Assembly (NCBI RefSeq): GCF_900143185.1
Contig: NZ_FSRQ01000001.1
Coordinates: forward strand, 1,736,001-1,800,000
Direction: 5' to 3'
DNA from: Chryseobacterium scophthalmum
Lineage (GTDB): Bacteria > Bacteroidota > Bacteroidia > Flavobacteriales > Weeksellaceae
DNA length: 64,000 nucleotides
Shown here: piece after piece, positions 8,858 to 16,242 of the stretch
How the letters are laid out: every line of letters starts with the position of its first letter
How positions within the stretch are numbered: position 1 is the stretch's first letter
The notes under the pieces: generated by a model
Told to the model about the DNA's origin: nothing
Database searches by the model: none
Seen by the model: only the letters and a program-made list of their open reading frames with translations
Position numbers and translations under genes: made by a program

Positions 8858-10609
8858 ATGAAAAAGAAAATTTCTATCATCTTTCTGTTATGTTTTATAA
8901 TCACCAATCTTTATTCGCAAACTTATATTCATAACGTTACCGTTGTAGATGTTATCAACCAAAAACTCATCCCGAATCAAACGGTTGTTCTTACGAAGGA
9001 AATCATCTCAGAAATTAAACCTTCAAAGAAAATAAAAATTCCTAATAATGCTAAAACCATTAATGGTGAAGGTAAATTCCTAATTCCAGGGATGACAGAT
9101 TCTCATGTGCATTTTTTCCAAAGTGGAGGTTTATATACAAGACCGGATGCTTTAGATTTAAGAAATAAGATGCCGTACGAAAAGGAAATTTCTTGGGTTC
9201 ATCAAAATATGGAAGATTTTCTGAATCGCTATTTAAAATTGGGAATCACTTCTGTAATTGACGTGGGAGCAACGTATAACTTTTTATCTCAAAAAAATTC
9301 ACTTAGAAAAGCAAATTTACCCACGGTTTATATGACAGGACCTTTATTGACAACCTATGAACCTGAAGTTTTTAAAAATCGTGGCAAAGACGAACCTTTC
9401 AAGTTGGTTTTAACGGCAGAAGATGCCAAGAAAATGGTTCAGGAGCAACTTCCCTACAAACCTGATTTTATAAAAATATGGTACATTGTAGGTGGTGACA
9501 AAAAAGATATGGAAGCGAATGCACGAAAATATGAAGCTGTTGTAAAAAGCGCCATTGATGAAGCTCATAAAAATAATCTGAAAGTCGCAATACATGCTAC
9601 AGAAAGAATTACAGCACAGATTGCAGTAGAAAACGGAGCAGATTTTCTTGTACATAATATTGAAGATGAAATCGTTCCGGATAGCTTTGTGAAATTATTA
9701 AAATCAAAAAAAGTTATTTTAAATCCTACTTTAACCGTTGCTGGAAATTATTACAAAACTTACGGTCAAAAAAACAATTACAATACTTTCGAGCTTAATA
9801 ATTCTAATCCTGAAGCAATTGGTTCTATTCAAGATTTAAAACATTTGTCGGGTTCTTCTGATTCCGCAATTGTAAAAAAATTGAAAACAAGATTTAATCT
9901 GCCACAAATGGATGTTTATATTTCAAAAAAAGATTCCATACGAAGTATTAATTTGAAAAAATTATCCGACGGAGGCATAACTATTGCAGCGGGAACAGAT
10001 GCCGGAAATATCGGAACTCAACATGCAACTTCTTTTATTTCTGAACTTGATGCCATGAAAAAAAGCGGTATGAGCAATTGGCAGGTTTTACAGTCAGCAA
10101 CAATTAATCCGGCTAAAATTTTCAATAAAGAAAATATTTCAGGAAGTGTTTCTACAGGTAAAATTGCTGATTTGGTTTTATTAAATTCAAATCCGGTGGA
10201 AAATATTGAGCATCTTACTGAAGTAAATCTTGTTTTCAAAAACGGAGAAGCTATAGATTCTGAAAAAGCCATTAAAGAAACTCCGGAAATGTTGGTTCAG
10301 AAACAGGTAAACGGATATAACGCAAGAAACATTGATGCTTTCCTGGAGCCTTATTCGGAAGATGCAGAATTATATACATTTCCAAACAAACTTATCAGCA
10401 AAGGTAAAGAAGCAATGAGAACAAGCTACACCGAAATGTTTAAAAGACTGCCCGAACTCCACTGTGAAATTAAAAACAGAATTGTAAACGGTAATTTTGT
10501 AATCGATCAGGAAAGTGTTTCAGGGATGAGAAAAGGGCAAAAAGTAGAAGCTACAGCGATTTATGAAATTAAAGATGATAAAATTATCAAAGTTTATTTT
10601 TTACCCTAA
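8858..10609 (+). CDS. Secreted amidohydrolase with C-terminal NTF2-like domain
   Basis: This is a 583-residue protein with a signal peptide ending near LYSQ. Residues ~20-450 form a metal-dependent amidohydrolase (imidazolonepropionase/prolidase-like subgroup). It has the first metal motif in GMTDSHVHFF, a histidine strand in VAIHATERI, a further histidine in FLVHNIEDE and the catalytic aspartate in AAGTDAG. The C-terminal ~120 residues (from about ETPEMLVQKQVNGYN) look like a SnoaL/NTF2-like cone fold, an unusual addition to this family. The substrate is unknown; location should be periplasmic. It is divergent from the LytTR kinase operon, shares its operator region and ends in its own terminator. 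Confidence 0.88.
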   Translation: MKKKISIIFLLCFIITNLYSQTYIHNVTVVDVINQKLIPNQTVVLTKEIISEIKPSKKIKIPNNAKTINGEGKFLIPGMTDSHVHFFQSGGLYTRPDALDLRNKMPYEKEISWVHQNMEDFLNRYLKLGITSVIDVGATYNFLSQKNSLRKANLPTVYMTGPLLTTYEPEVFKNRGKDEPFKLVLTAEDAKKMVQEQLPYKPDFIKIWYIVGGDKKDMEANARKYEAVVKSAIDEAHKNNLKVAIHATERITAQIAVENGADFLVHNIEDEIVPDSFVKLLKSKKVILNPTLTVAGNYYKTYGQKNNYNTFELNNSNPEAIGSIQDLKHLSGSSDSAIVKKLKTRFNLPQMDVYISKKDSIRSINLKKLSDGGITIAAGTDAGNIGTQHATSFISELDAMKKSGMSNWQVLQSATINPAKIFNKENISGSVSTGKIADLVLLNSNPVENIEHLTEVNLVFKNGEAIDSEKAIKETPEMLVQKQVNGYNARNIDAFLEPYSEDAELYTFPNKLISKGKEAMRTSYTEMFKRLPELHCEIKNRIVNGNFVIDQESVSGMRKGQKVEATAIYEIKDDKIIKVYFLP

Positions 10610-10635
10610 TCCTTTTTCTTTATAAAAAAATTAAA

Positions 10636-10664
10636 GGCAATTCTTTTGGAGTTGTCTTTTTTTT
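10636..10664 (+). terminator. Terminator of the amidohydrolase gene
   Basis: GGCAATTC at 10636-10643 pairs with GAGTTGTC at 10649-10656, allowing G-U pairs, and eight T follow. It lies directly upstream of operator B, which separates the next promoter from read-through. Confidence 0.65.
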
Positions 10665-10667
10665 GTG

Positions 10668-10734
10668 CTTACCAAGTGAAAATCTGCATTCACCAAGTTG
10701 GTTTTAAACTGCTTTGAAAAGACGATTAAGTTTG
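10668..10734 (+). promoter_or_regulatory. Predicted LytTR operator B with -7 element
   Basis: Direct repeats CTTACCAAGT (10668-10677) and TTCACCAAGT (10689-10698) have a 21-bp period. The -7-like box TAAGTTTG (10727-10734) starts after a 28-bp spacer. No -33 TTG stands at the normal distance, as expected for an activator-driven promoter. About 85 bp of this region are nearly identical to operator region C. Confidence 0.7.
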
Positions 10735-10758
10735 TGATCTAATTTAAACTTAATCATT

Positions 10759-11688
10759 ATGAAAAACCATTTAAACTTAAGCAAAGCATCAGTTTTAGCC
10801 TTACTTTCATTATTAATTTTTTCTATTTCTGTAAAAGCTCAGATGTCCGGAAATCAGGTTTAACGAGATGTAAATTCTTATAACAAAACATCAACCTTTT
10901 ATCCTGAATCTAAACATTTTTATGCAACTGATTCTACACTCACAGTTACCGCAAGTATTTTGCTTAATCAAAAAGCAGATCAATTTAAAATCGCTTTAGG
11001 ATTAAACGAAGAAGCAGAATCTCCCAAAAAGGCTATCGAAAATATCAACTTACGAATTGCAAATTTCTTAAAAAGGCTGAGTTCATTGGGAATAAAAAAA
11101 GAAGAGGTGTATGTAGATTTTATTTCGCAAACCAAAGTGTATGATTTTGATATTGAACCTAATCAAAAACTGGTAAGTCAAAAAATTAAAGGATTTGAAA
11201 TCAAGAAAAATATCATCATCAATACTAATGATCATTCAAAAATTGAAAAAATAATCTATGAGGCTTCTGATTTTCAAATCTACGACATCATCAAAATTGA
11301 TTATATCAACACCAATATCGAGCAAATTCATCAAAATTTACTCAAAGAAGCTTACGCAATTATCAACAGAAAGAAAGATGACTATTTAGGGAAATTCAAG
11401 CACGAGCTCATCGGAAATCCGATTGCCAATTCTAATTTCTCTTATGTATTTCCAGAAACCCAATATCAACAATACACCGCCTATGAAAGCTCTGATTTTG
11501 ATGTCGTAAGAGGAAATTACAACAATGATTACTACATCAAAAAGTTGGAAAGAAAAGGTAAAACATTCTATTATGAAGGCATAAAATATTCAGGCTATGA
11601 TAAAGTCATTAATAATGAAAACCCTGAAATAGGAATTCAATATATGGTAAATCTGAACGTAAAGTATGACTTCAAGAAAAACAGATAA
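10759..11688 (+). pseudogene. SIMPL/DUF541-like exported protein, interrupted by in-frame TAA
   Basis: An ATG at 10759 with a good upstream promoter opens a 34-codon frame encoding a signal peptide (LLIFSISVKAQ), closed by TAA at 10861-10863. The same frame then stays open to 11688 with no further stop and no frameshift. An intact version would have 309 residues. The body resembles SIMPL-domain proteins: LTVTASILLNQKADQF, a helix-strand pattern with NINLRIANFLKRLSSLGIKK, and a C-terminal GIQYMVNLNVKYDF. A single base change (for example CAA, GAA or AAA to TAA) would explain the interruption. A separate short protein starting from the TTG at 10960 would lack both signal peptide and ribosome site and is unlikely. 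A sequencing error or stop-codon readthrough cannot be excluded. Confidence 0.75.
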
Positions 11689-11690
11689 TT

Positions 11691-11757
11691 TTTACCAAGT
11701 GAAAAGCTCAGTTCACCAAGTTGGTTTCAAACTGCTTTGAAAAGACCAATAAGTTTG
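11691..11757 (+). promoter_or_regulatory. Predicted LytTR operator C with -7 element
   Basis: Direct repeats TTTACCAAGT (11691-11700) and TTCACCAAGT (11712-11721) have a 21-bp period. The -7-like TAAGTTTG (11750-11757) follows a 28-bp spacer. The first repeat begins 3 bp after the stop codon of the pseudogene. The region is a near copy of operator B through to the start codon. Confidence 0.7.
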
Positions 11758-11781
11758 TGATATAATTTAAACTTAATTCTC

Positions 11782-12357
11782 ATGAAAAATTTATCCTATT
11801 TAGTTCATTTTGCTTTGGTATTTTCAAGTTGCCAGGTTTTTTCTCAGACCAAATTAATATCCTACAAAAGCCACAGTGGCAACATAGAATATTTTGAAAA
11901 AAGTATTGTGGAAGACAGTTACAATACCAATTATTCTAATCTTGGAGTTGCACCGCAAAGATATGTAACCAATTCAAAATTAGATAGCGTGATTATCATT
12001 GATGATAAAAAAAGCGTTATTGTTACCTCAAACTACTGTAAAATCAGAGGAAATGCAAATCCAGAAAAGTGGAAACCGGGAAGAGATACCGTTTACAATC
12101 ATCCCGTTTTTTCCCAAGAAAATATAGAAGCTGTAAAAAAAGAATTAAAAAGAGATTACAACTTTCAAAATGATATTGACAGCACCGTTTTTCTAAAATA
12201 TGACAAGAAAACTAAAGAATACAAACCAATTACGTCTAAAAAAGTTATCAAAACGGCTGAGATAAAATCTTTCAAGTCAAAAGAAGAAATCATGTATTTG
12301 CTTGTATTAAGTATCGCTGTGTTTGCGTCTGTTTTTATTTATAGAAAAAATCGTTAA
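11782..12357 (+). CDS. Exported hypothetical protein with C-terminal membrane helix
   Basis: I do not recognise this 191-residue protein. It has an N-terminal signal sequence ending near CQVFSQ, a polar domain of about 140 residues and a single C-terminal hydrophobic helix (IMYLLVLSIAVFASVFIY) followed by RKNR. It should therefore be anchored in the inner membrane with its bulk in the periplasm. Its promoter carries predicted LytTR operator C, so it belongs to the same putative regulon. The next gene begins 10 bp after its stop, so the two are probably co-transcribed and may act together. Confidence 0.75.
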   Translation: MKNLSYLVHFALVFSSCQVFSQTKLISYKSHSGNIEYFEKSIVEDSYNTNYSNLGVAPQRYVTNSKLDSVIIIDDKKSVIVTSNYCKIRGNANPEKWKPGRDTVYNHPVFSQENIEAVKKELKRDYNFQNDIDSTVFLKYDKKTKEYKPITSKKVIKTAEIKSFKSKEEIMYLLVLSIAVFASVFIYRKNR

Positions 12358-12367
12358 AAGCATTTCT

Positions 12368-13516
12368 GTGAAATTTAAATCAATATTTTTTAGACAAGCT
12401 CCTGTTTTTTGCGGTGTTTTTTTTCTGCAGTTTATTCTATTTTTTCCGTTGAGTTTTTTAAACGATTTCCAGTTAAAAATTACGGATTTTATTTTTAGTG
12501 ATCTTACTGGTTTTATTTTAGAATTTTTATTCAATAAAAAGAATAGCAGAATAGATTACAGCTCAGATAGTTATTCGATGTTGGTGTTAATTATCATTTT
12601 ATTTTTTACATCAATAATATTCAGTTCTCTTATCAAGAAAAAATGGACGAAACATTTCTTATTAATAACAGAATATGTTTGTGTAATTTACATTTCTGTT
12701 ATATTGATAAAATACGGGGTTGATAAAATTTTTAAAGCTCAATTTCCCGCACCTGAACCGAATATTTTGTTTACAAGATTCGGAAATTTAGACAAAGATA
12801 TTTTATTCTGGAGTACGATTGGAGCATCTAAAATTTATAACATCATCATTGGTTCAATTGAACTTTTTACAGGAGCTTTGTTGTTATTCAAGCGTACCCG
12901 ATTTTTGGGATTATTATTGGCAATCATTAGTTTTAGTCAGATATTAATCATCAATATCAGTTTTGATATTTCTGTAAAATTATTTTCACTGATTTTACTT
13001 TTAATGAGCTTGTTTTTGGTCAGAAAAAGCGGATGGGAACTTATTCTAAAAATCATTAGTCTACCGAAAAAAACTTATTTTGACCAAACTTTATTTCTTC
13101 CGTATAAAACCTTTTTTAAGATTCTTATTTTAGGAACTGCATTTATAAAAATCGGAATACCATATTTCAATAATGATTTTGATGCAGAAAATAGAGATAA
13201 TTCATTCAATTTAACGGGAGCTTATCAAGTAACTTCTTCCGAAAGTCCTTATCAATATTTATTTTTTCATAAAGACCAATATCTGATTTTCATGGAAAGA
13301 TCTTCGGAAAAGATGACTTCTTTTCATTATGATATTTCTTTTGATCATCAAATTATCCTTCAAAATGAACAACATTGCATTTCCAAACATTTATTTGTAA
13401 AAAATAAAGACGGTTCTATTATTTTTTCTTTTAATCATCAAATGATTCATGCTAAACCTATTCAATACAAAAAAATGAATGTATTGCAGGATAGATTTCA
13501 TTTTTTGGTTGATTGA
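12368..13516 (+). CDS. Polytopic membrane protein (DoxX-like N-terminal part)
   Basis: This is a membrane protein of about 382 residues with roughly six or seven hydrophobic segments in the first two thirds and a soluble C-terminal tail (from about residue 275). The central helices (SKIYNIIIGSIELFTGALLL then FLGLLLAIISFSQIL) recall the DoxX/MauE membrane family; the tail is unrecognised. Start choice: no ATG is available near the 5' end. I prefer the GTG at 12368, 10 bp after the previous stop, giving MKFKSIFF; a TTG at 12323 would overlap the upstream gene by 35 bp. It is probably co-transcribed with the gene at 11782 under predicted LytTR control. Function unknown. Confidence 0.7.
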   Translation: MKFKSIFFRQAPVFCGVFFLQFILFFPLSFLNDFQLKITDFIFSDLTGFILEFLFNKKNSRIDYSSDSYSMLVLIIILFFTSIIFSSLIKKKWTKHFLLITEYVCVIYISVILIKYGVDKIFKAQFPAPEPNILFTRFGNLDKDILFWSTIGASKIYNIIIGSIELFTGALLLFKRTRFLGLLLAIISFSQILIINISFDISVKLFSLILLLMSLFLVRKSGWELILKIISLPKKTYFDQTLFLPYKTFFKILILGTAFIKIGIPYFNNDFDAENRDNSFNLTGAYQVTSSESPYQYLFFHKDQYLIFMERSSEKMTSFHYDISFDHQIILQNEQHCISKHLFVKNKDGSIIFSFNHQMIHAKPIQYKKMNVLQDRFHFLVD

Positions 13517-13523
13517 CCTTTCT

Positions 13524-13589
13524 TTCACCAAGTGAAAACTTCAGTTCACCAAGTCTTCAAAATTTCAGTTTCAAATCGTGGTAATTTTA
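13524..13589 (+). promoter_or_regulatory. Predicted LytTR operator D with -7-like element
   Basis: Two identical repeats TTCACCAAGT (13524-13533 and 13545-13554) have a 21-bp period. The -7-like TAATTTTA (13582-13589) follows a 27-bp spacer. It lies 84 bp before the ATG of the SIMPL gene. This is the most perfect of the five sites. Confidence 0.75.
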
Positions 13590-13637
13590 CTTTAGAAATT
13601 TAAAACAAGAAATTTTAAAATAATAAATACATACATT

Positions 13638-14312
13638 ATGAAACTGAAACACCTTTTATTAGTAGGAATTTTTGCAGCAGGAAGTTTGATGAATGCGCAG
13701 GAAGTAAAGAAAAATGCAATTGAAGTAACGGGAGTTGCCGAAATGGAAGTAGAACCGGATGAGATCATCTTTAGCATCGGTATAAAAGCCGATAACAAAA
13801 ATCAATTAGCAGACAGCGAAAAACTTTTATTTGAAACACTGAAAAACAACGGTGTAAAAAATGAAGACATCAAATTCAAATCGATGTACCAGAATTTATA
13901 TTCGAAAACAACGAAGTTTAACAAGAGTTTTCAATTTAAAGTAAATGCGAAAACCAATGTGAGTAAGCTTTTCGAAGATTTAAACCAGAAATGGGTAAGC
14001 AATCTGAATATTGCAGAAATTAAAAACACAAAAATTGCAGATTTCAGAAAAACGGTTAAAATCAATGCACTAAAAGCGGCGAAAGAAAAAGCTGATTATC
14101 TCTTGGGAAGCATCAACAAAAAGACAGGAGATGCAATTGAGATTGTAGAAATTGAAGATTATATGAGTGATTCTATTCTTCCTGTTGCTTACAGAAGCAA
14201 AATGGCGAATGTACAGTTGGAAGCAGCCGACCAAAGTATCGATTATTCGTTCGACAACATCGAAAATTTCAAGCTGAAATACAGCATTAAAACAAAATAC
14301 GAAATTCTTTAG
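13638..14312 (+). CDS. SIMPL domain-containing exported protein (DUF541/YggE-like)
   Basis: This is a 224-residue protein with a signal peptide ending near SLMNAQ. Residues ~25-220 form a SIMPL (DUF541) domain. It opens with IEVTGVAEMEVEPDEIIFSIGIKA, has the long central helix ending NALKAAKEKADYLLG, and closes with a strand pair typical of the family. Bacterial homologues such as YggE and BP26 are periplasmic and are linked to oxidative or envelope stress tolerance; the molecular role is not settled. It is monocistronic, with predicted LytTR operator D upstream and a terminator downstream. A second, interrupted SIMPL-like gene lies at 10759-11688. Confidence 0.92.
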   Translation: MKLKHLLLVGIFAAGSLMNAQEVKKNAIEVTGVAEMEVEPDEIIFSIGIKADNKNQLADSEKLLFETLKNNGVKNEDIKFKSMYQNLYSKTTKFNKSFQFKVNAKTNVSKLFEDLNQKWVSNLNIAEIKNTKIADFRKTVKINALKAAKEKADYLLGSINKKTGDAIEIVEIEDYMSDSILPVAYRSKMANVQLEAADQSIDYSFDNIENFKLKYSIKTKYEIL

Positions 14313-14321
14313 TTTTTTAAG

Positions 14322-14350
14322 AGGCAGTCAGAAATGGCTGTCTTTTTTTC
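14322..14350 (+). terminator. Terminator of the SIMPL gene
   Basis: AGGCAGTCA (14322-14330) pairs with TGGCTGTCT (14335-14343), with two G-U pairs and a GAAA loop, followed by a T run. Confidence 0.75.
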
Positions 14351-14361
14351 GCTTAAAAACT

Positions 14362-14427
14362 TCCACCAAGTGAAAACCTTAATTCACCAAGTCTTCAGAT
14401 TTTCGGTGTTTAATCAAAGTAATTTTA
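14362..14427 (+). promoter_or_regulatory. Predicted LytTR operator E with -7-like element
   Basis: Direct repeats TCCACCAAGT (14362-14371) and TTCACCAAGT (14383-14392) have a 21-bp period. The -7-like TAATTTTA (14420-14427) follows a 27-bp spacer. The downstream sequence resembles that of operator D, including AATTTTACT and a TTTAAAACAA block. Confidence 0.72.
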
Positions 14428-14452
14428 CTGTAGAACTTTAAAACAATAAACA

Positions 14453-16048
14453 ATGCGACACTCTATTTTAATACTCATTTTGATGGTTTCGTTTTTTAAA
14501 TCTCAGGAAATTAAAAAAGAAATCGACGTAAAACAAGCAACTGTATTTTTACAGGGCGCGAAAGTTTTCGGAAGCACAAACGTTACTCTTCAAAAAGGAA
14601 GAAATACTGTGAAAATTATTAACCTTCCGAATGATTTAGATGAAAATACTTACAAAATCAATCTTGAGAAAAACACTACCCTTTTATCAATCACTCCGCA
14701 AAGCAATTATCTTAAAAATGACGAACTGACCGATGGCGAAAAAAAACTGGATGATGAAAGAAAAAAAATTCAGAGACACGTCAATTTATTGAATATTCAA
14801 ATTAAAAATCTGACGGGCGAACAAAATATCATTAATGACAATCTTAAAGTTTCAACCAACGATAAATCGACTCCGCAAGAACAGTTGATAAAACTGACTG
14901 AATTTTACAGAAAAAGAATGCTGGAAATCGATAATCAGGCTTTTCTTCTGACTGAACAAAAATCTACGCTTGATGAAAATATTGCCAAAATCAACAAGCA
15001 ATTTTCTGAAGAACAGACTCATAAGACACAAAACAGAAAAGAATTAATTCTTGAAATTCTTGCCGAAAATGAAATGAATCTGAATCTTGGACTAAGTTAT
15101 ATCGTTTCCAATGCAGGTTGGGTTCCATCTTATGATTTGAGAGCTTTGTCTACGAAAAAACCTTTAGAAATTGTCTACAAAGGAAAAATCTACCAGAAAA
15201 CCGGACAAGACTGGAACAATGTGAAACTTTTCGTGTCCACTTACAGACCTTCTTACAACCAAAACAGGCCAATTCTATCACCACTTTACGTCGCAGAATA
15301 TACGGCTTACAATAATGAGGATGCAAAAGTAGGTTATATGCAAAAAGCGAAAGCAGAAATGTCGAATTCTTATCAAATGCGAGCGGAAGTTGCTGCACCA
15401 AGTCAGATTCCTGTTGCGACAGTTTCGGATAATCAGATGAACATTCTGTATGAATTGAATTATAATCAAACCATCGTAAGTCAGGAAAAAGAACAATATG
15501 TGATTTTAGATAAGAAAAATGTCGAGGCTAATTACAAATATCATACGGTTCCGAAACTGAACAATCAGGTTTTCTTAATGGCTTTTGTAAAAAACTGGCA
15601 AAATTTAAATCTTATTTCTGGAGAAGCAAATATTTATTTTGAAGATAATTATATCGGAAAAACCAATATTACAAGCAATTATGTAAAAGATGAATTCCCG
15701 ATTTCTCTTGGTGTTGATGAAAGAATTGTGGTAAAACGCATCAAACTTGAAGATAAAACCGCTCAAAAATCTTTCAACTCCAATAAATTCGAAACAGAAG
15801 CTTACGAAATATCCATTAGAAACAACACGAAAGAAAATATTGAACTGGAGGTTTTAGACCAAATTCCATTAAGTGAAAATCAGAAAATCACAGTGAAAAC
15901 TTTAAACATCGGCGACGGAGATTTTGATACTAAAACAGGAAGCATTCTTTGGAACAGAAAGATCAACAGCGGAGCTTCAGAAAAAATCAATTTCTCTTAT
16001 GAAGTAAAATATCCGAAGGAAATGCAGATTCAGTATTACAGTAGATAG
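14453..16048 (+). CDS. DUF4140/DUF4139 exported protein (MuiA-type architecture)
   Basis: This is a 531-residue protein with a short signal peptide (ILMVSFFKSQ). The N-terminal ~100 residues match the DUF4140 pattern (VKQATVFLQGAKVFGSTNV). A coiled-coil stretch of about 100 residues follows. The C-terminal ~330 residues form DUF4139, with LSYIVSNAGWVPSYDLRA, YKGKIYQKTGQDWNNVKL and the final WNRKINSGASEKINFSYEV. This layout is shared with proteins annotated as mucoidy inhibitor A, although their biochemical role is unknown. It is presumably periplasmic or surface-associated. It lies downstream of predicted LytTR operator E. The VWA gene follows 194 bp later, beyond a large palindrome. Confidence 0.92.
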   Translation: MRHSILILILMVSFFKSQEIKKEIDVKQATVFLQGAKVFGSTNVTLQKGRNTVKIINLPNDLDENTYKINLEKNTTLLSITPQSNYLKNDELTDGEKKLDDERKKIQRHVNLLNIQIKNLTGEQNIINDNLKVSTNDKSTPQEQLIKLTEFYRKRMLEIDNQAFLLTEQKSTLDENIAKINKQFSEEQTHKTQNRKELILEILAENEMNLNLGLSYIVSNAGWVPSYDLRALSTKKPLEIVYKGKIYQKTGQDWNNVKLFVSTYRPSYNQNRPILSPLYVAEYTAYNNEDAKVGYMQKAKAEMSNSYQMRAEVAAPSQIPVATVSDNQMNILYELNYNQTIVSQEKEQYVILDKKNVEANYKYHTVPKLNNQVFLMAFVKNWQNLNLISGEANIYFEDNYIGKTNITSNYVKDEFPISLGVDERIVVKRIKLEDKTAQKSFNSNKFETEAYEISIRNNTKENIELEVLDQIPLSENQKITVKTLNIGDGDFDTKTGSILWNRKINSGASEKINFSYEVKYPKEMQIQYYSR

Positions 16049-16058
16049 TTTCGAGATT

Positions 16059-16209
16059 CGAGTTACGAGATACGTGATTTATTATTCGAGGTTTTAGGTA
16101 CGGGTTAAACAATTTGAGACTCGATGTTCATGTCTCAAATAATTAAACCCAGAAACCCGAAAAAAGTAAGTTGTTTTCTCGCATCTCGCATCCCGTATCT
16201 CGTAACTCG
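16059..16209. repeat. Large nested palindrome between the DUF4139 and VWA genes
   Basis: The 16-bp sequence CGAGTTACGAGATACG (16059-16074) recurs as an exact inverted copy at 16194-16209. Inside are further matching arms (GGGTTAAACAATTTGAGAC against GTCTCAAATAATTAAACCC). This forms a stem of about 150 bp with several unpaired gaps. Related degenerate CGAGATTCGAG runs are at 17436-17482 and 23178-23228. Nothing else is seen in this 194-bp gap. Confidence 0.7.
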
Positions 16210-16242
16210 TAACAAAATAAAAAATCATTAAAAACATACAAT

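Noticed and set aside
10960..11688. Independent cytoplasmic protein starting at a TTG
   Set aside because: The same frame continues upstream to an ATG with signal peptide, operator and promoter, interrupted only by one TAA. An interrupted gene is the simpler reading.
11782..13516. Frameshift between the gene at 11782 and the membrane-protein gene
   Set aside because: The first protein ends with a natural membrane anchor plus RKNR, and a GTG start with a sensible N-terminus follows 10 bp later; no homology spans the junction.
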